Source: BP-464 sp045805505 (GTDB lineage: Bacteria; Actinomycetota; Thermoleophilia; Solirubrobacterales; Solirubrobacteraceae). Taken from it: a stretch of 64,000 nt of DNA. The notes below the pieces were generated by a model. The model was not told where the DNA came from. It ran no database searches and was given only the letters and a program-made list of their open reading frames with translations. This document shows positions 24,731 through 31,966 of this stretch, in pieces. How positions within the stretch are numbered: position 1 is the first letter of the stretch; every line of letters begins with the position of its first letter. The stretch covers positions 18,487-82,486 of the forward strand of contig JBJMLA010000086.1 in the NCBI GenBank assembly GCA_045805505.1, in the 5' to 3' direction. The position numbers and the translations under genes are program-made.

Positions 24731-25857
24731 GCCCGCGCACCGTCCTGTACCTGCACTCGTCGGCCCGCCACTACGGGTCCGATCGCCAGCTGCGCGCCAT
24801 CGCCACCGGGCTGGACCCGGAGCGCTACGCCCCGCTGGTCGTCCTGCCCGAGCGCGGACCGCTGGCCGTCGACCTCGCCACGGCGGGAGTCGAGGTGCTG
24901 ATCCGCCCGCTCGCCGTGCTGCGGCGGGCCCTGATGTCGCCCCGCGGGCTGTCGCGGGTCGGCGCGGCGTGGGCGTCGGACGCCGGCGGGCTGGGGCGAC
25001 TGTCCCGCTCGCGCGACGTGGCCCTGGTGCACACCAACACCTCGGTCACGCTGGGGGGAGCGGCGGCCGCGCGCGTCGCCGGCATCCCCCACGTCTGGCA
25101 CGTGCGCGAGATCTACGCCGGCTTCGACCGCTGGTTTCCCGCCTACCGGCGCCTGCTGCTGACCGCCGACGCGCTGCCCTGCGTGTCGGCCGCCACCGCC
25201 GCGCAGTTCGGCGGCGACCCGCGCGCGACCGTCCTGCACGACGCGCCCGGCATCGCACCCGGCCGCGAGGACCGCGCCGCCGCGCGCGCCGAGCTGGGCC
25301 TGGCCCCCGACGCCTTCGTGATCGCCCTGCTCGGCCGTATCTCTCCCTGGAAGGGCCAGGACCTCCTCGTCCGCGCGCTCGCCCGGTTGCCCGAGGACGC
25401 GGTCGCGCTGATCTGCGGCGCGCCGTGGCCGGGTGACGAGCGGGTCCAGCGCGAGCTCGTCGAGCTGGCCGGCGCGCTCGGCGTGGGCGACCGGATCCGG
25501 TTGACGGGCGTGCTGGACCGGCCAAGCGTGGCGTTCGGCGCCGCCGACGTCGTCGTCGTGCCGTCGACCCAGCCCGACCCGTTCCCCAACTCCGCGCTCG
25601 AGGCGGCGGCCGCCGGCTGCTGCGTGGTCGGTGCCGATCACGGCGGCATCCCGGAGATCATCACCGCCGGCGAGACCGGGGTGCTCTTCGAGCCCGGCAG
25701 CGTCGACGCCCTCACCGCCGCTCTGGCGGCGCTGCGCGAGGACCGGGAGCGCCGCGCCGCGCTGGGAGCCGCCGCCGCGCAGGACGTAGCTCAGCGCTTC
25801 TCCCCCGGGCGCATGCTCGGCGAGGTCCAGGACCTCTACGACGGGCTGCTGCGCTAG
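24727..25857 (+). CDS. Glycosyltransferase family 4, apparent CTG start
   Basis: 376 residues, two Rossmann domains (GT-B). Acceptor domain: TVLYLHSSARHYGSDRQL and VALVHTNTSVTLGGAAAA with PHVWHVREIYAG. Donor domain: VIALLGRISPWKGQDLLVRA, then TQPDPFPNSALEAAAAGCCV with GGIPEIITAGETGVLFEPG, the usual E-x7-E motif for the nucleotide sugar. It transfers a sugar to a cytoplasmic or membrane acceptor. No ATG, GTG or TTG lies near the beginning in this frame. The CTG at 24727 overlaps the previous stop (CTGA) and exactly precedes the conserved first strand, so it is the best start. Confidence 0.85.
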   Translation: MSPRTVLYLHSSARHYGSDRQLRAIATGLDPERYAPLVVLPERGPLAVDLATAGVEVLIRPLAVLRRALMSPRGLSRVGAAWASDAGGLGRLSRSRDVALVHTNTSVTLGGAAAARVAGIPHVWHVREIYAGFDRWFPAYRRLLLTADALPCVSAATAAQFGGDPRATVLHDAPGIAPGREDRAAARAELGLAPDAFVIALLGRISPWKGQDLLVRALARLPEDAVALICGAPWPGDERVQRELVELAGALGVGDRIRLTGVLDRPSVAFGAADVVVVPSTQPDPFPNSALEAAAAGCCVVGADHGGIPEIITAGETGVLFEPGSVDALTAALAALREDRERRAALGAAAAQDVAQRFSPGRMLGEVQDLYDGLLR

Positions 25858-26678
25858 CCGATGCCGCTGCTGCCGGCAGCGACGATGCCGATCACGGCCG
25901 CCACGGCGGCGACGGCGACCGCCCCGGCGTAGGCCAGCGCGGGCTGGCGCAGGCGCCCGGCCTGCTGGTAGGCCAGCGCCACGAGGCCGCCACCGATCAG
26001 GCCGCCGATGTGTCCGCCGATGGAGATCCCGCTGATCGCGAACGAGAAGACGAGGTTGATGAGGATCAGCCCGCCGATGCTGCCGAACGCGCCGCCGGCC
26101 ATCGGGTCCATGCCGCGGTGGCGCATCTCGAGGAACGTGGCGCCCATCAGGCCGAAGACGGCACCGGAGGCTCCGACGGTGACCGCGTCGGGCGTGACGA
26201 CGAGCGCCCCGGCCGAGCCGGCCAGCAGCGCGGCGAAGTACAGGAGCCCGAAGCGCACCGACCCCATCGTCGACTCGAGCATCTGCCCCAGGATGTAGAG
26301 CAGGTACATGTTGAAGCCGATGTGCAGGAAGCCCGCGTGCAGGAACCCGCCGGTGATCAGCCGCCAGTACTCGTGCTGGATGTCGATGCTCGGCCCGAAC
26401 AGCGCGAGGTCGTAGTACAGCCGCGAGCCGTTGCCGCCCTGGACGCCGAACTGCCCGCTGGCCAGGAACAGGATCACGTTGATGGCGATCAGCGCGAACG
26501 TCACGCGCGGCTCGGCGTTCATCGAGCCGATCGTCTTGACCTTCGTCGTCTGCTGCGCGCACTCGGGGCAGCGCATGCCGACCGCCGTCGGCGTCATGCA
26601 GTCCGGGCAGATCGGTCGCCCGCAGTTCGAGCAGGAGACCCCGGTCTCGCGATCGGGGTGGCGATAGCAGGTGGCCAT
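25854..26678 (-). CDS. Rhomboid-family intramembrane serine protease with N-terminal zinc ribbon
   Basis: 274 residues. Residues 1-41 form a Cys/His cluster (C4, H7, then CSNCGRPICPDC and CPEC), probably one or two zinc sites in the cytoplasm. The rhomboid domain follows with N123 (HIGFNMYLLYILGQMLE), nucleophile S171 in TVGASGAVFGLMG and H223 in GISIGGHIGGLIGG, giving a full Ser-His dyad and six or seven TM helices. It cleaves single-pass membrane proteins inside the bilayer. It is the last gene of the sigma factor / one-TM protein operon, 2 bases after the latter, making that protein a natural substrate candidate. The stop overlaps the glycosyltransferase stop in CTAG. Confidence 0.9.
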   Translation of the reverse strand: MATCYRHPDRETGVSCSNCGRPICPDCMTPTAVGMRCPECAQQTTKVKTIGSMNAEPRVTFALIAINVILFLASGQFGVQGGNGSRLYYDLALFGPSIDIQHEYWRLITGGFLHAGFLHIGFNMYLLYILGQMLESTMGSVRFGLLYFAALLAGSAGALVVTPDAVTVGASGAVFGLMGATFLEMRHRGMDPMAGGAFGSIGGLILINLVFSFAISGISIGGHIGGLIGGGLVALAYQQAGRLRQPALAYAGAVAVAAVAAVIGIVAAGSSGIG

Positions 26679-26680
26679 GG

Positions 26681-27043
26681 TCAGTCGTCGCGGTCCAGCA
26701 GCCTGCGCGCCTCGTCGGCGAGGTCGCGCAGCGTGCGCTCGGCGAAGTCGAGCGGGTCCGACGCCTGGGCCCGGTGCTTCTTGTTCTTCGCGCGCGTGCG
26801 AAGCAGGACGAGGCCGATGCCGGCCGTGGTGCCGACCGCGGCGGCGACGACCGGGCGATGCCAGTTGCGCGGATCCTTCATCGCCGACATCTCCCACGCG
26901 TCGAGCTCCTCGGCGGCGGCGTCGGTCAGCGTCGAGAGGGTCTCCTCCAGCCGCTTGGACAGCCGCTCGGGCGGGTCGACGGGCGTGAACGCCTGGCGCA
27001 GCAGGCCCTCGAAGTCGAAGTCGGAGCGCGCGGCCTCGCTCAC
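26681..27043 (-). CDS. Single-pass membrane protein, candidate anti-sigma factor
   Basis: 120 residues. The N-terminal 60 residues are acidic and helical (FDFEGLLRQAFTPVDPPERL, ETLSTLTDAAAEELDAWEM). One TM helix lies at about 63-82 (RPVVAAAVGTTAGIGLVLL), rich in glycine and small residues, followed by a basic stretch (RTRAKNKKHR) and an acidic tail. It has no zinc-binding anti-sigma motif. It overlaps the sigma factor gene by ATGA and precedes the rhomboid gene by 2 bases. The N-terminal part could bind the sigma factor; this is inferred from position and layout only. Confidence 0.6.
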   Translation of the reverse strand: MSEAARSDFDFEGLLRQAFTPVDPPERLSKRLEETLSTLTDAAAEELDAWEMSAMKDPRNWHRPVVAAAVGTTAGIGLVLLRTRAKNKKHRAQASDPLDFAERTLRDLADEARRLLDRDD

Positions 27044-27567
27044 AGGACACCCGCCTCGGTCTTGACGATCTCCTCGAGCTGCTTGATCGCGCGGTGGATC
27101 AGCACCTTCGTGGCGCCGTCGGTCTTGCCCATCGCGCGAGCGATCTCGCGGTTGTCCATGCCCAGGGCGAAGCGCATGATCAGCGCCTCCCGCCGCTCGT
27201 CGGGCAGCTGCGTGACGCCCTCGAGGATGCGCTTGAGCTCATCGCGGCCCTCCGCGATGTCCTCGGTCGTGTGCGTCGTCGCGATCGGCATCGAGTCGGT
27301 CAGCTCGGACTGCGGCTTGCGCGACCGGTCGCGGTAGTGGTTCGCGGCGAGGTTGTGCGCGATCCGGATCAGCCACGGCCGCAAGGGCCGGCCCTCGCTC
27401 TCGCGCTGCGCGCGCTCGAAGTGCCGGTAGGCCTGCAGGAACGTCTGCTCCGTCAGGTCCTCCGCGTCGTGGTGGTTGCCCACCCGGTAGTACGAGTAGC
27501 TGTAGACGTCCTTCAGATGGGCTCGGTACAGCTCGGAGAACTGTGCGTCCAGCTGCGCCTTGTCCAC
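27040..27567 (-). CDS. ECF-type RNA polymerase sigma factor
   Basis: 175 residues with only regions 2 and 4, as in extracytoplasmic-function sigma factors. Region 2: LYRAHLKDVYSYSYYRVGNH, then DAEDLTEQTFLQAYRHF and RPWLIRIAHNLAANHYRDR. Region 4: LPDERREALIMRFALGMDNR with the helix-turn-helix EIARAMGKTDGATKVLIHR. It recruits RNA polymerase to stress or envelope genes. TAGTGT ends 7 bases before the GTG at 27567. The two downstream genes probably encode its membrane anchor and the protease that releases it. Confidence 0.9.
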   Translation of the reverse strand: MDKAQLDAQFSELYRAHLKDVYSYSYYRVGNHHDAEDLTEQTFLQAYRHFERAQRESEGRPLRPWLIRIAHNLAANHYRDRSRKPQSELTDSMPIATTHTTEDIAEGRDELKRILEGVTQLPDERREALIMRFALGMDNREIARAMGKTDGATKVLIHRAIKQLEEIVKTEAGVL

Positions 27568-27574
27568 GCATCAG

Positions 27575-27580
27575 ACACTA
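27575..27580 (-). promoter_or_regulatory. Candidate -10 for a leaderless sigma factor mRNA
   Basis: TAGTGT on the minus strand ends 7 bases before the GTG at 27567. Confidence 0.45.
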
Positions 27581-27648
27581 CCTCCCGGCAGATGAGCGAC
27601 CAGAAATTCCCGCGCCGTCGGCGACGCGGGTGATTCCCGCTCGATCAT

Positions 27649-29298
27649 CTAGGCGGCGCGCCGGCGGCCGGGCGGTGCGGTGACCCCGTTGGCCCAGGCC
27701 TCGGCGTCGGCGCGGCCCGCGACGACCTCGGCGAGGCCGGCGGTGATCGGCGCCTTCACGCGGTGCTCTCGCATCGCGTAGGCCAGCAGCGGCAGCGCGT
27801 CCAATCCTTCGACGGCCTGCCCGAGCGCCGGCTCGATCTCGCCGACGGGACGGCCGGCGGCGAGCAGCTCGCCCGCGCGGCGATTGCGGCTGTTGGCGGC
27901 GACGACGGTGCCGACGAGATCGCCCACGCCGGCCAGGCCGGCGAACGTCTCGGGGCGGGCGCCGAGGCGCTTGCCCAGCGCGTCGATCTCCGCGTAGACC
28001 TTGCCGGCCGCGGCGCCCGCGGCGTTGGGGCCGGCGGCAGCCGCGGTGGCGGCGGCGATGACCGCGGCGTTCTTGGCGGTGCCGGCCAGCTCGGCGCCGG
28101 TGACGTCGGTGGTGATGTGGGTGTCGAGCCCGGCGCGGTCGAGGACCTCGGCGACCTGGGCGGCGAGCGCGCGGTCGCTGCTGGCCACGACGAGGCTCGC
28201 GCCGTGGACGAGCGCGTCGGCCGGGTGGCCGGGCCCGGCGAGCGTGATGACGCCGCGGCCACGCACGCGCTCCGCGACGAACTCGGTGGGCAGCGTGCCC
28301 AGCGGCGGGACCATGCCCTTGCTGAGCACGAGGACCGCGGCGTTCTCGCCGATGCGGTCGGCGTGGGCGGCGACGGCGGCGGGCAGCGCGCGGGTCGGGA
28401 CGGCGAGGATCACCAGGTCGGTGTGCTCGAGGTCGAGCTCGGAGGCCTTGACGACGGGCAGCTCGTGCGGCATCCGCACGCCGGCGAGGTGACGGCGGTT
28501 CTCGCCGTGGGCCAGCAATGTCTCGGCCTGGTCGCTCGTGCGGCATCCCAGCGTGACGTCGACGCCGGCGCGGTGCAGTGCGATCGCCATGCCGGTGCCC
28601 CAGGAGCCGGCGCCGATGACGGCGGCGCGGCGGATCGGCGGCATGCCGCCCAGCCACTCCCACTGCAGCGCGACCATCGGCCAGAGGCGGTCGGTCACGG
28701 CCGAGGCGAGCTGCGGGCTCGGGCTCTCGACCTTCGGGAAGTGCAGCGGGCGGCCGGCCCGGATGCGGACCTTGTGCGGGCGGATGCGCAGGCCCTTGCG
28801 GATGCGCTCGGTGCCGATGACGGCGACCGGGACGACGGCCGCGCCGGTCTCGAGGGCCAGGCGCCCGACGCCGCGCTTGGGCCGGCCGAGGCCGCCCGGG
28901 CGGGTCCGCGTGCCCTCGGGGAAGATGACGACGACGTCGCCGCGCTCGAGGATCTTGCGCGCGGTGTCCATGGCATCGCCGTCGGCGTTGCCGCGGTCGA
29001 TCGGGAAGGCGCCGAGCGAGTTGAGCAGCCACGCGGCGAAGCGGTTGGAGAACAGCTCCTTCTTGGCGACGAAGTAGCACGGCCGCCGCACCATCATGCC
29101 GACGATGAACGGGTCCAGGAACGAGCGGTGGTTGGCCGCCAGGATCACGCCGCCCTCGGCCGGGATGTGCTCGCGGCCGATCCGGCTCATCCGGAAGTAG
29201 AGGTGGAAGAACGGCTGCAGGATCGCCCGCGCCATCCAGTAGACGAGGGGGTTGACTCCCCGGTCTCGCGTGCGTTCCAGGAGGGCTTGGCGTTCCAC
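27649..29298 (-). CDS. Fusion of 1-acylglycerol-3-phosphate acyltransferase and glycerol-3-phosphate dehydrogenase
   Basis: 549 residues. Residues 1-215 are PlsC: acyltransferase motif I at 56 (NHRSFLDP), motif III at 126 (FPEGTRT), and a C-terminal VPVAVIGTERI block. From about 223 a full GpsA follows: VIGAGSWGTGMAIALHRAG, VILAVPTRALPAAV, the catalytic lysine K409 in GTAKNAAVIAA, D460 in LAGVGDLVG and SRNRRAGELLAAG (glycerol phosphate site). GpsA makes sn-glycerol-3-phosphate from DHAP, and PlsC adds the second acyl chain to make phosphatidate. The first acylation (PlsB or PlsY) must come from another protein. No internal start or stop suggests a split. The GTG at 29298 has no clear ribosome-binding site. 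Confidence 0.9.
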   Translation of the reverse strand: MERQALLERTRDRGVNPLVYWMARAILQPFFHLYFRMSRIGREHIPAEGGVILAANHRSFLDPFIVGMMVRRPCYFVAKKELFSNRFAAWLLNSLGAFPIDRGNADGDAMDTARKILERGDVVVIFPEGTRTRPGGLGRPKRGVGRLALETGAAVVPVAVIGTERIRKGLRIRPHKVRIRAGRPLHFPKVESPSPQLASAVTDRLWPMVALQWEWLGGMPPIRRAAVIGAGSWGTGMAIALHRAGVDVTLGCRTSDQAETLLAHGENRRHLAGVRMPHELPVVKASELDLEHTDLVILAVPTRALPAAVAAHADRIGENAAVLVLSKGMVPPLGTLPTEFVAERVRGRGVITLAGPGHPADALVHGASLVVASSDRALAAQVAEVLDRAGLDTHITTDVTGAELAGTAKNAAVIAAATAAAAGPNAAGAAAGKVYAEIDALGKRLGARPETFAGLAGVGDLVGTVVAANSRNRRAGELLAAGRPVGEIEPALGQAVEGLDALPLLAYAMREHRVKAPITAGLAEVVAGRADAEAWANGVTAPPGRRRAA

Positions 29299-29359
29299 GT
29301 ACAGCGATACCCGTACCAGAAGCGCCGGTTACCACCCGCATGCGCTTGTGCGTGCCGGG

Positions 29360-29365
29360 TAGAGT
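29360..29365 (+). promoter_or_regulatory. Candidate -10 for a leaderless start at 29372
   Basis: TAGAGT ends 6 bases before the ATG at 29372. Confidence 0.45.
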
Positions 29366-29371
29366 CGCGCC

Positions 29372-29908
29372 ATGCCCTTCGACCAGGCCACCACTGCCCG
29401 CGGCGCCGTCGCGGGCGTCCTCGCCGCCGGCCTGTGGGCCGCCCAGCAGCCGCTCGACAAGAAGCTCTTCGCCGTCGACTACGACGACACCGAGCTGCTC
29501 GGCAAGACCGTCACCAACGGCCGTGCCTGGCCGGTCGTCGGCCTGGCGATGCACCTGGCCAACGGCGCGGTGTTCGGCGCGATCTACGCGAACGTCGCCC
29601 CGCGCATCCCGCTGCCGTCGTGGCTGCGCGGTCCGGCCGCCGGCATGGCCGAGCACGTGACCACCTGGCCGGGCATGGCCGCGGTCGACCGCTTCCACCC
29701 GTACCGCAAGGACCTGCCGACGCTCGCCACCAACCCGCGCGCGTTCGCGCAGGCAACCTGGCGCCACCTGCTCTTCGGCGTCGCCCTCGGCGAGATCGAG
29801 CGCCGCCTCAACGCGCCGCCCGACCCCGACGTCCCGTCCTACGAGCACGTCGCGTCGACCAACGGCCACGGGAACCTCGAGGCCGCCCTGAGCGGCCAGT
29901 CCAGCTGA
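29372..29908 (+). CDS. Uncharacterised membrane-associated protein
   Basis: 178 residues. Two or three hydrophobic segments (ARGAVAGVLAAGLWAAQQPL; PVVGLAMHLANGAVFGAIYA; an amphipathic stretch RHLLFGVALGEIERRLN). The pattern of small membrane helices with glycine suggests a DUF1440/YagU-like inner-membrane protein, but I cannot confirm it. The hydrophilic tail ends ASTNGHGNLEAALSG. It is divergent from the PlsC-GpsA fusion, so a role in the envelope is possible. Confidence 0.6.
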   Translation: MPFDQATTARGAVAGVLAAGLWAAQQPLDKKLFAVDYDDTELLGKTVTNGRAWPVVGLAMHLANGAVFGAIYANVAPRIPLPSWLRGPAAGMAEHVTTWPGMAAVDRFHPYRKDLPTLATNPRAFAQATWRHLLFGVALGEIERRLNAPPDPDVPSYEHVASTNGHGNLEAALSGQSS

Positions 29909-29931
29909 CTTTTTCGGTCCGCCGGATTTCG

Positions 29932-29937
29932 TAGCAT
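29932..29937 (+). promoter_or_regulatory. Candidate -10 for a leaderless nuclease mRNA
   Basis: TAGCAT ends 7 bases before the ATG at 29945. Confidence 0.45.
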
Positions 29938-29944
29938 CGAACAC

Positions 29945-30436
29945 ATGTTCGATGCATCGGGGTTGTCGTCACATCCGGTCGACGTAGGAATTCGCAGCGA
30001 GGGAGCGATCCTCGGGGAGCTGTCGAAGCGCGGCTACAACGTGCTCACGCCGTTCAGCTACAACCATCGCTACGACCTCGTCATCGACCTCGGCGACCGG
30101 TTCGTCAGAGCGCAATGCAAGACCGGGCGCCTCAGGACGGGCGCCGTCGTGTTCGGAAAGGTGAGCACTCGCTGCAGCACGACCGCGGTGCACCGCCGGA
30201 AATACGACGAGAGCATCGACCTGTTCCTCGTCTACTGCCCGGACCTGGACGCCGTCTATGCGATCTCCATCGACGATGTCCTAGACGGCGTGTCGATGCT
30301 GCGCGTCGAACCTCCCGCCAACGCCCAGCGCAGGCGCATCAACTGGGCAAGCGACTTCGTTCTGGACAGCGGCAGTCGTGCGGTCGCCGCGCTTCCGCCG
30401 CCACAGCTACCTAGACTCGTCGCCACGCCGGAGTAG
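29945..30436 (+). CDS. PD-(D/E)XK nuclease, homing-endonuclease type, overlapping tRNA-Thr
   Basis: 163 residues. The core fits the small PDDEXK family that includes the group I intron enzyme I-Ssp6803I: IRSEGAILGELSKRGYNVLTP (E19 helix), HRYDLVIDLG (D44) and VRAQCKTGRL (Q57-x-K59), followed by an all-beta/alpha C-terminal part that binds DNA. D44/Q57/K59 would hold the metal ions. The gene has lower GC and less biased codons than its neighbours, which suggests acquisition. The TAG stop (30434-30436) lies inside tRNA-Thr, at tRNA positions 8-10. No intron is visible in the tRNA. Confidence 0.8.
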   Translation: MFDASGLSSHPVDVGIRSEGAILGELSKRGYNVLTPFSYNHRYDLVIDLGDRFVRAQCKTGRLRTGAVVFGKVSTRCSTTAVHRRKYDESIDLFLVYCPDLDAVYAISIDDVLDGVSMLRVEPPANAQRRRINWASDFVLDSGSRAVAALPPPQLPRLVATPE

Positions 30437-30500
30437 CTCAGTTGGTCAGAGCATCGACCTTGTAAGTCGAGGGCCAGGGGTTCGAATCCCCTCTCCGGCT
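30427..30500 (+). tRNA. tRNA-Thr (anticodon TGT)
   Basis: 74 bases. The acceptor stem GCCGGAG pairs with CTCCGGC, discriminator T. The anticodon stem TCGAC/GTCGA encloses CTTGTAA with anticodon TGT (30461-30463), reading ACA. The T arm contains GGTTCGAATCCC. CCA is not encoded. Its first ten bases also encode the last residues and stop of the upstream nuclease gene. Confidence 0.97.
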
Positions 30501-30504
30501 CTCG

Positions 30505-30690
30505 TTATTTCCGGTCCGGGTACGGGTCGTCGACGGAGTCGCCGCCGCTCTGGGTGTTCCACTCGCCGTTGCCGCAGTTCGGGCACGGCGGGAGGCTCTT
30601 GACCGAGGCGACCTCGATCGCGTTTCCGCAGTTGGTGCAGGAGTAGGTGCCGGCGCTGACGTCGCTACCGGCGGGAACGGGTTCAGCCAT
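30505..30690 (-). CDS. Small zinc-ribbon protein
   Basis: 61 residues. Two C-x2-C knuckles (SCTNCGNAIE at 18-21, CPNCGNGEW at 36-39) form one zinc ribbon, followed by a polar acidic tail. Such proteins are often annotated as zinc ribbon-containing protein; their role is unknown. It ends 5 bases from the convergent tRNA-Thr. Confidence 0.75.
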   Translation of the reverse strand: MAEPVPAGSDVSAGTYSCTNCGNAIEVASVKSLPPCPNCGNGEWNTQSGGDSVDDPYPDRK

Positions 30691-30708
30691 GCGCGAGGGC
30701 TACCCGGG

Positions 30709-31011
30709 TCAGTCGTCGAGGAACACGTCCACGCGCGTGGCGCCCTGTTCTATCGACAAACCGCGCTCCTCCTGGTTGGGAACCCACTCTGCGTCGTGGA
30801 ACGTCGCCGAGGGAAACGCGATGCGCACCGGCTGGGCGCTCCCGGGTGCGGTGATCGCCGCTCGCACGACGTGCCCTTCCTCCTCGATCGACAGCGTCCC
30901 GGCGAACGGCCGCAGCGACACGCCGGGCTCGACGAAGGCCACGACGAGCACCTGACGGCCGACCCAGCCGACCAGCACCGCCATCGCGTCGTCGTAGTCG
31001 AGCTCCTCCAC
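30709..31011 (-). CDS. Small protein of unknown function
   Basis: 100 residues, predicted all-beta: LVGWVGRQVLVVAFVEPGVS, FAGTLSIEEEGHVVRAAI, VRIAFPSATFHDAEW and TRVDVFLDD. No TM helix, no signal, no catalytic motif I recognise. It lies 18 bases upstream of the zinc-ribbon gene on the same strand and is divergent from the FKBP gene. Confidence 0.55.
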   Translation of the reverse strand: MEELDYDDAMAVLVGWVGRQVLVVAFVEPGVSLRPFAGTLSIEEEGHVVRAAITAPGSAQPVRIAFPSATFHDAEWVPNQEERGLSIEQGATRVDVFLDD

Positions 31012-31028
31012 CGGCCGTCACCGTTTCC

Positions 31029-31034
31029 TAGGAT
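31029..31034 (+). promoter_or_regulatory. Candidate -10 for a leaderless FKBP mRNA
   Basis: TAGGAT ends 7 bases before the ATG at 31042. Confidence 0.45.
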
Positions 31035-31041
31035 CAGTCAG

Positions 31042-31608
31042 ATGATCACCGCTCGACTGCTCGCTCCGCTCGCAGCCCTGGTCCTTTTCGCCGCCGGCTG
31101 CGGCGACGACAAGGACTCCGGCTCGGCCTCCTCCGGAACCAACTCCGCGACGACGCCCGCCGAGACCACGACCACGGCTCCCGAGCCCGAGGCGACGACC
31201 GGGGAGACCCCGGCGGTCTCCAACGCCAAGGACCTCTCCAGCAAGCCGCAGGTCGCCACCCCGGCCGGCGATCCGCCCACCGAGCTGATCACCAAGGACC
31301 TCGTCGTGGGCAAGGGCAAGGCCATCAAGAAGGGCCAGCTCGCCTCGATGCAGTACGTCGGCATCTCCTGGTCGACCGGCAAGCAGTTCGACGCCTCCTG
31401 GGACCGCGGCGCCCAGCCCTTCCAGTTCCCGCTCGGTCAGCAGCAGGTCATCGCGGGCTGGGACGAGGGCATTCCCGGCATGAAGGTGGGCGGCCGGCGC
31501 ATTCTCGTCATCCCGCCCGACCAGGGCTACGGCGCCCAGGGCGCACCGCCGGACATCGCGCCGAACGAGACCCTCGTCTTCGTCGTGGATCTCGTCGGCA
31601 TCGGCTAG
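31042..31608 (+). CDS. FKBP-type peptidyl-prolyl isomerase lipoprotein
   Basis: 188 residues. Lipobox LFAAGC at about 16-21 marks a lipoprotein. A Ser/Thr/Pro-rich linker (to about residue 70) leads to an FKBP domain: DLVVGKGKAIKKGQLASMQY, QFPLGQQQVIAGWDEGIPGM, VGGRRILVIPPDQGYGAQGA and ETLVFVVDLVGI. The active-site aromatic residues (Y, F, W of GWDEG, Y of GYG) are present. It catalyses proline isomerisation in extracytoplasmic proteins. The ATG at 31042 is fixed by the signal peptide and the -10. Confidence 0.93.
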   Translation: MITARLLAPLAALVLFAAGCGDDKDSGSASSGTNSATTPAETTTTAPEPEATTGETPAVSNAKDLSSKPQVATPAGDPPTELITKDLVVGKGKAIKKGQLASMQYVGISWSTGKQFDASWDRGAQPFQFPLGQQQVIAGWDEGIPGMKVGGRRILVIPPDQGYGAQGAPPDIAPNETLVFVVDLVGIG

Positions 31609-31612
31609 CCGG

Positions 31613-31966
31613 CTACTTGCGCACCTGGATGATCATCGTCATCTCCTCGTGGAGCGTGCAGATGATCTTGTAGCGCCCGGGGACGGTGAGCTTGCGGGTG
31701 AACGAGTAGCCCGCGGCTCCCGGCTCTGACCAGAAGCCCTTCGCACCAGCGGGGTGCTTGCCGAGCTTGACGTCGTGGACGTCGCCGGCGTCCGCGGGCC
31801 ACTTCCAGACGATGGTCGAGCCCTTGTTGACGGTCAGGGCCGCCGGGCCGTAGTAGTTGTCGTTGACGCTGACGACCTTGCGCTGCGGCTTGGTGACGGC
31901 GCCTGCGGGCACCGCGGCCGAAGCCGCGATGCCCGCCAGGACCAGGACGCCGATGACCTTCTTCAC
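31613..31966 (-). CDS. Cupredoxin (plastocyanin/azurin-like blue copper protein)
   Basis: 117 residues with a signal peptide (VIGVLVLAGIAASAAVPAGA). One cupredoxin domain: VVSVNDNYYGPAALTVNKGS, VWKWPADAGDVHDVKL (first His ligand) and YKIICTLHEEMTMII, giving Cys, His and Met ligands of a type 1 copper site. It carries electrons outside the membrane. It overlaps the beta-helix gene by ATGA and is the last gene of an operon that begins with or before a multicopper oxidase, the likely redox partner. Confidence 0.9.
   Translation of the reverse strand: MKKVIGVLVLAGIAASAAVPAGAVTKPQRKVVSVNDNYYGPAALTVNKGSTIVWKWPADAGDVHDVKLGKHPAGAKGFWSEPGAAGYSFTRKLTVPGRYKIICTLHEEMTMIIQVRK

Noticed and set aside
29945..30500. 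Group I intron in tRNA-Thr
   Set aside because: The tRNA is continuous from acceptor stem to acceptor stem (74 bases) with a normal 7-base anticodon loop, so no intron is present.
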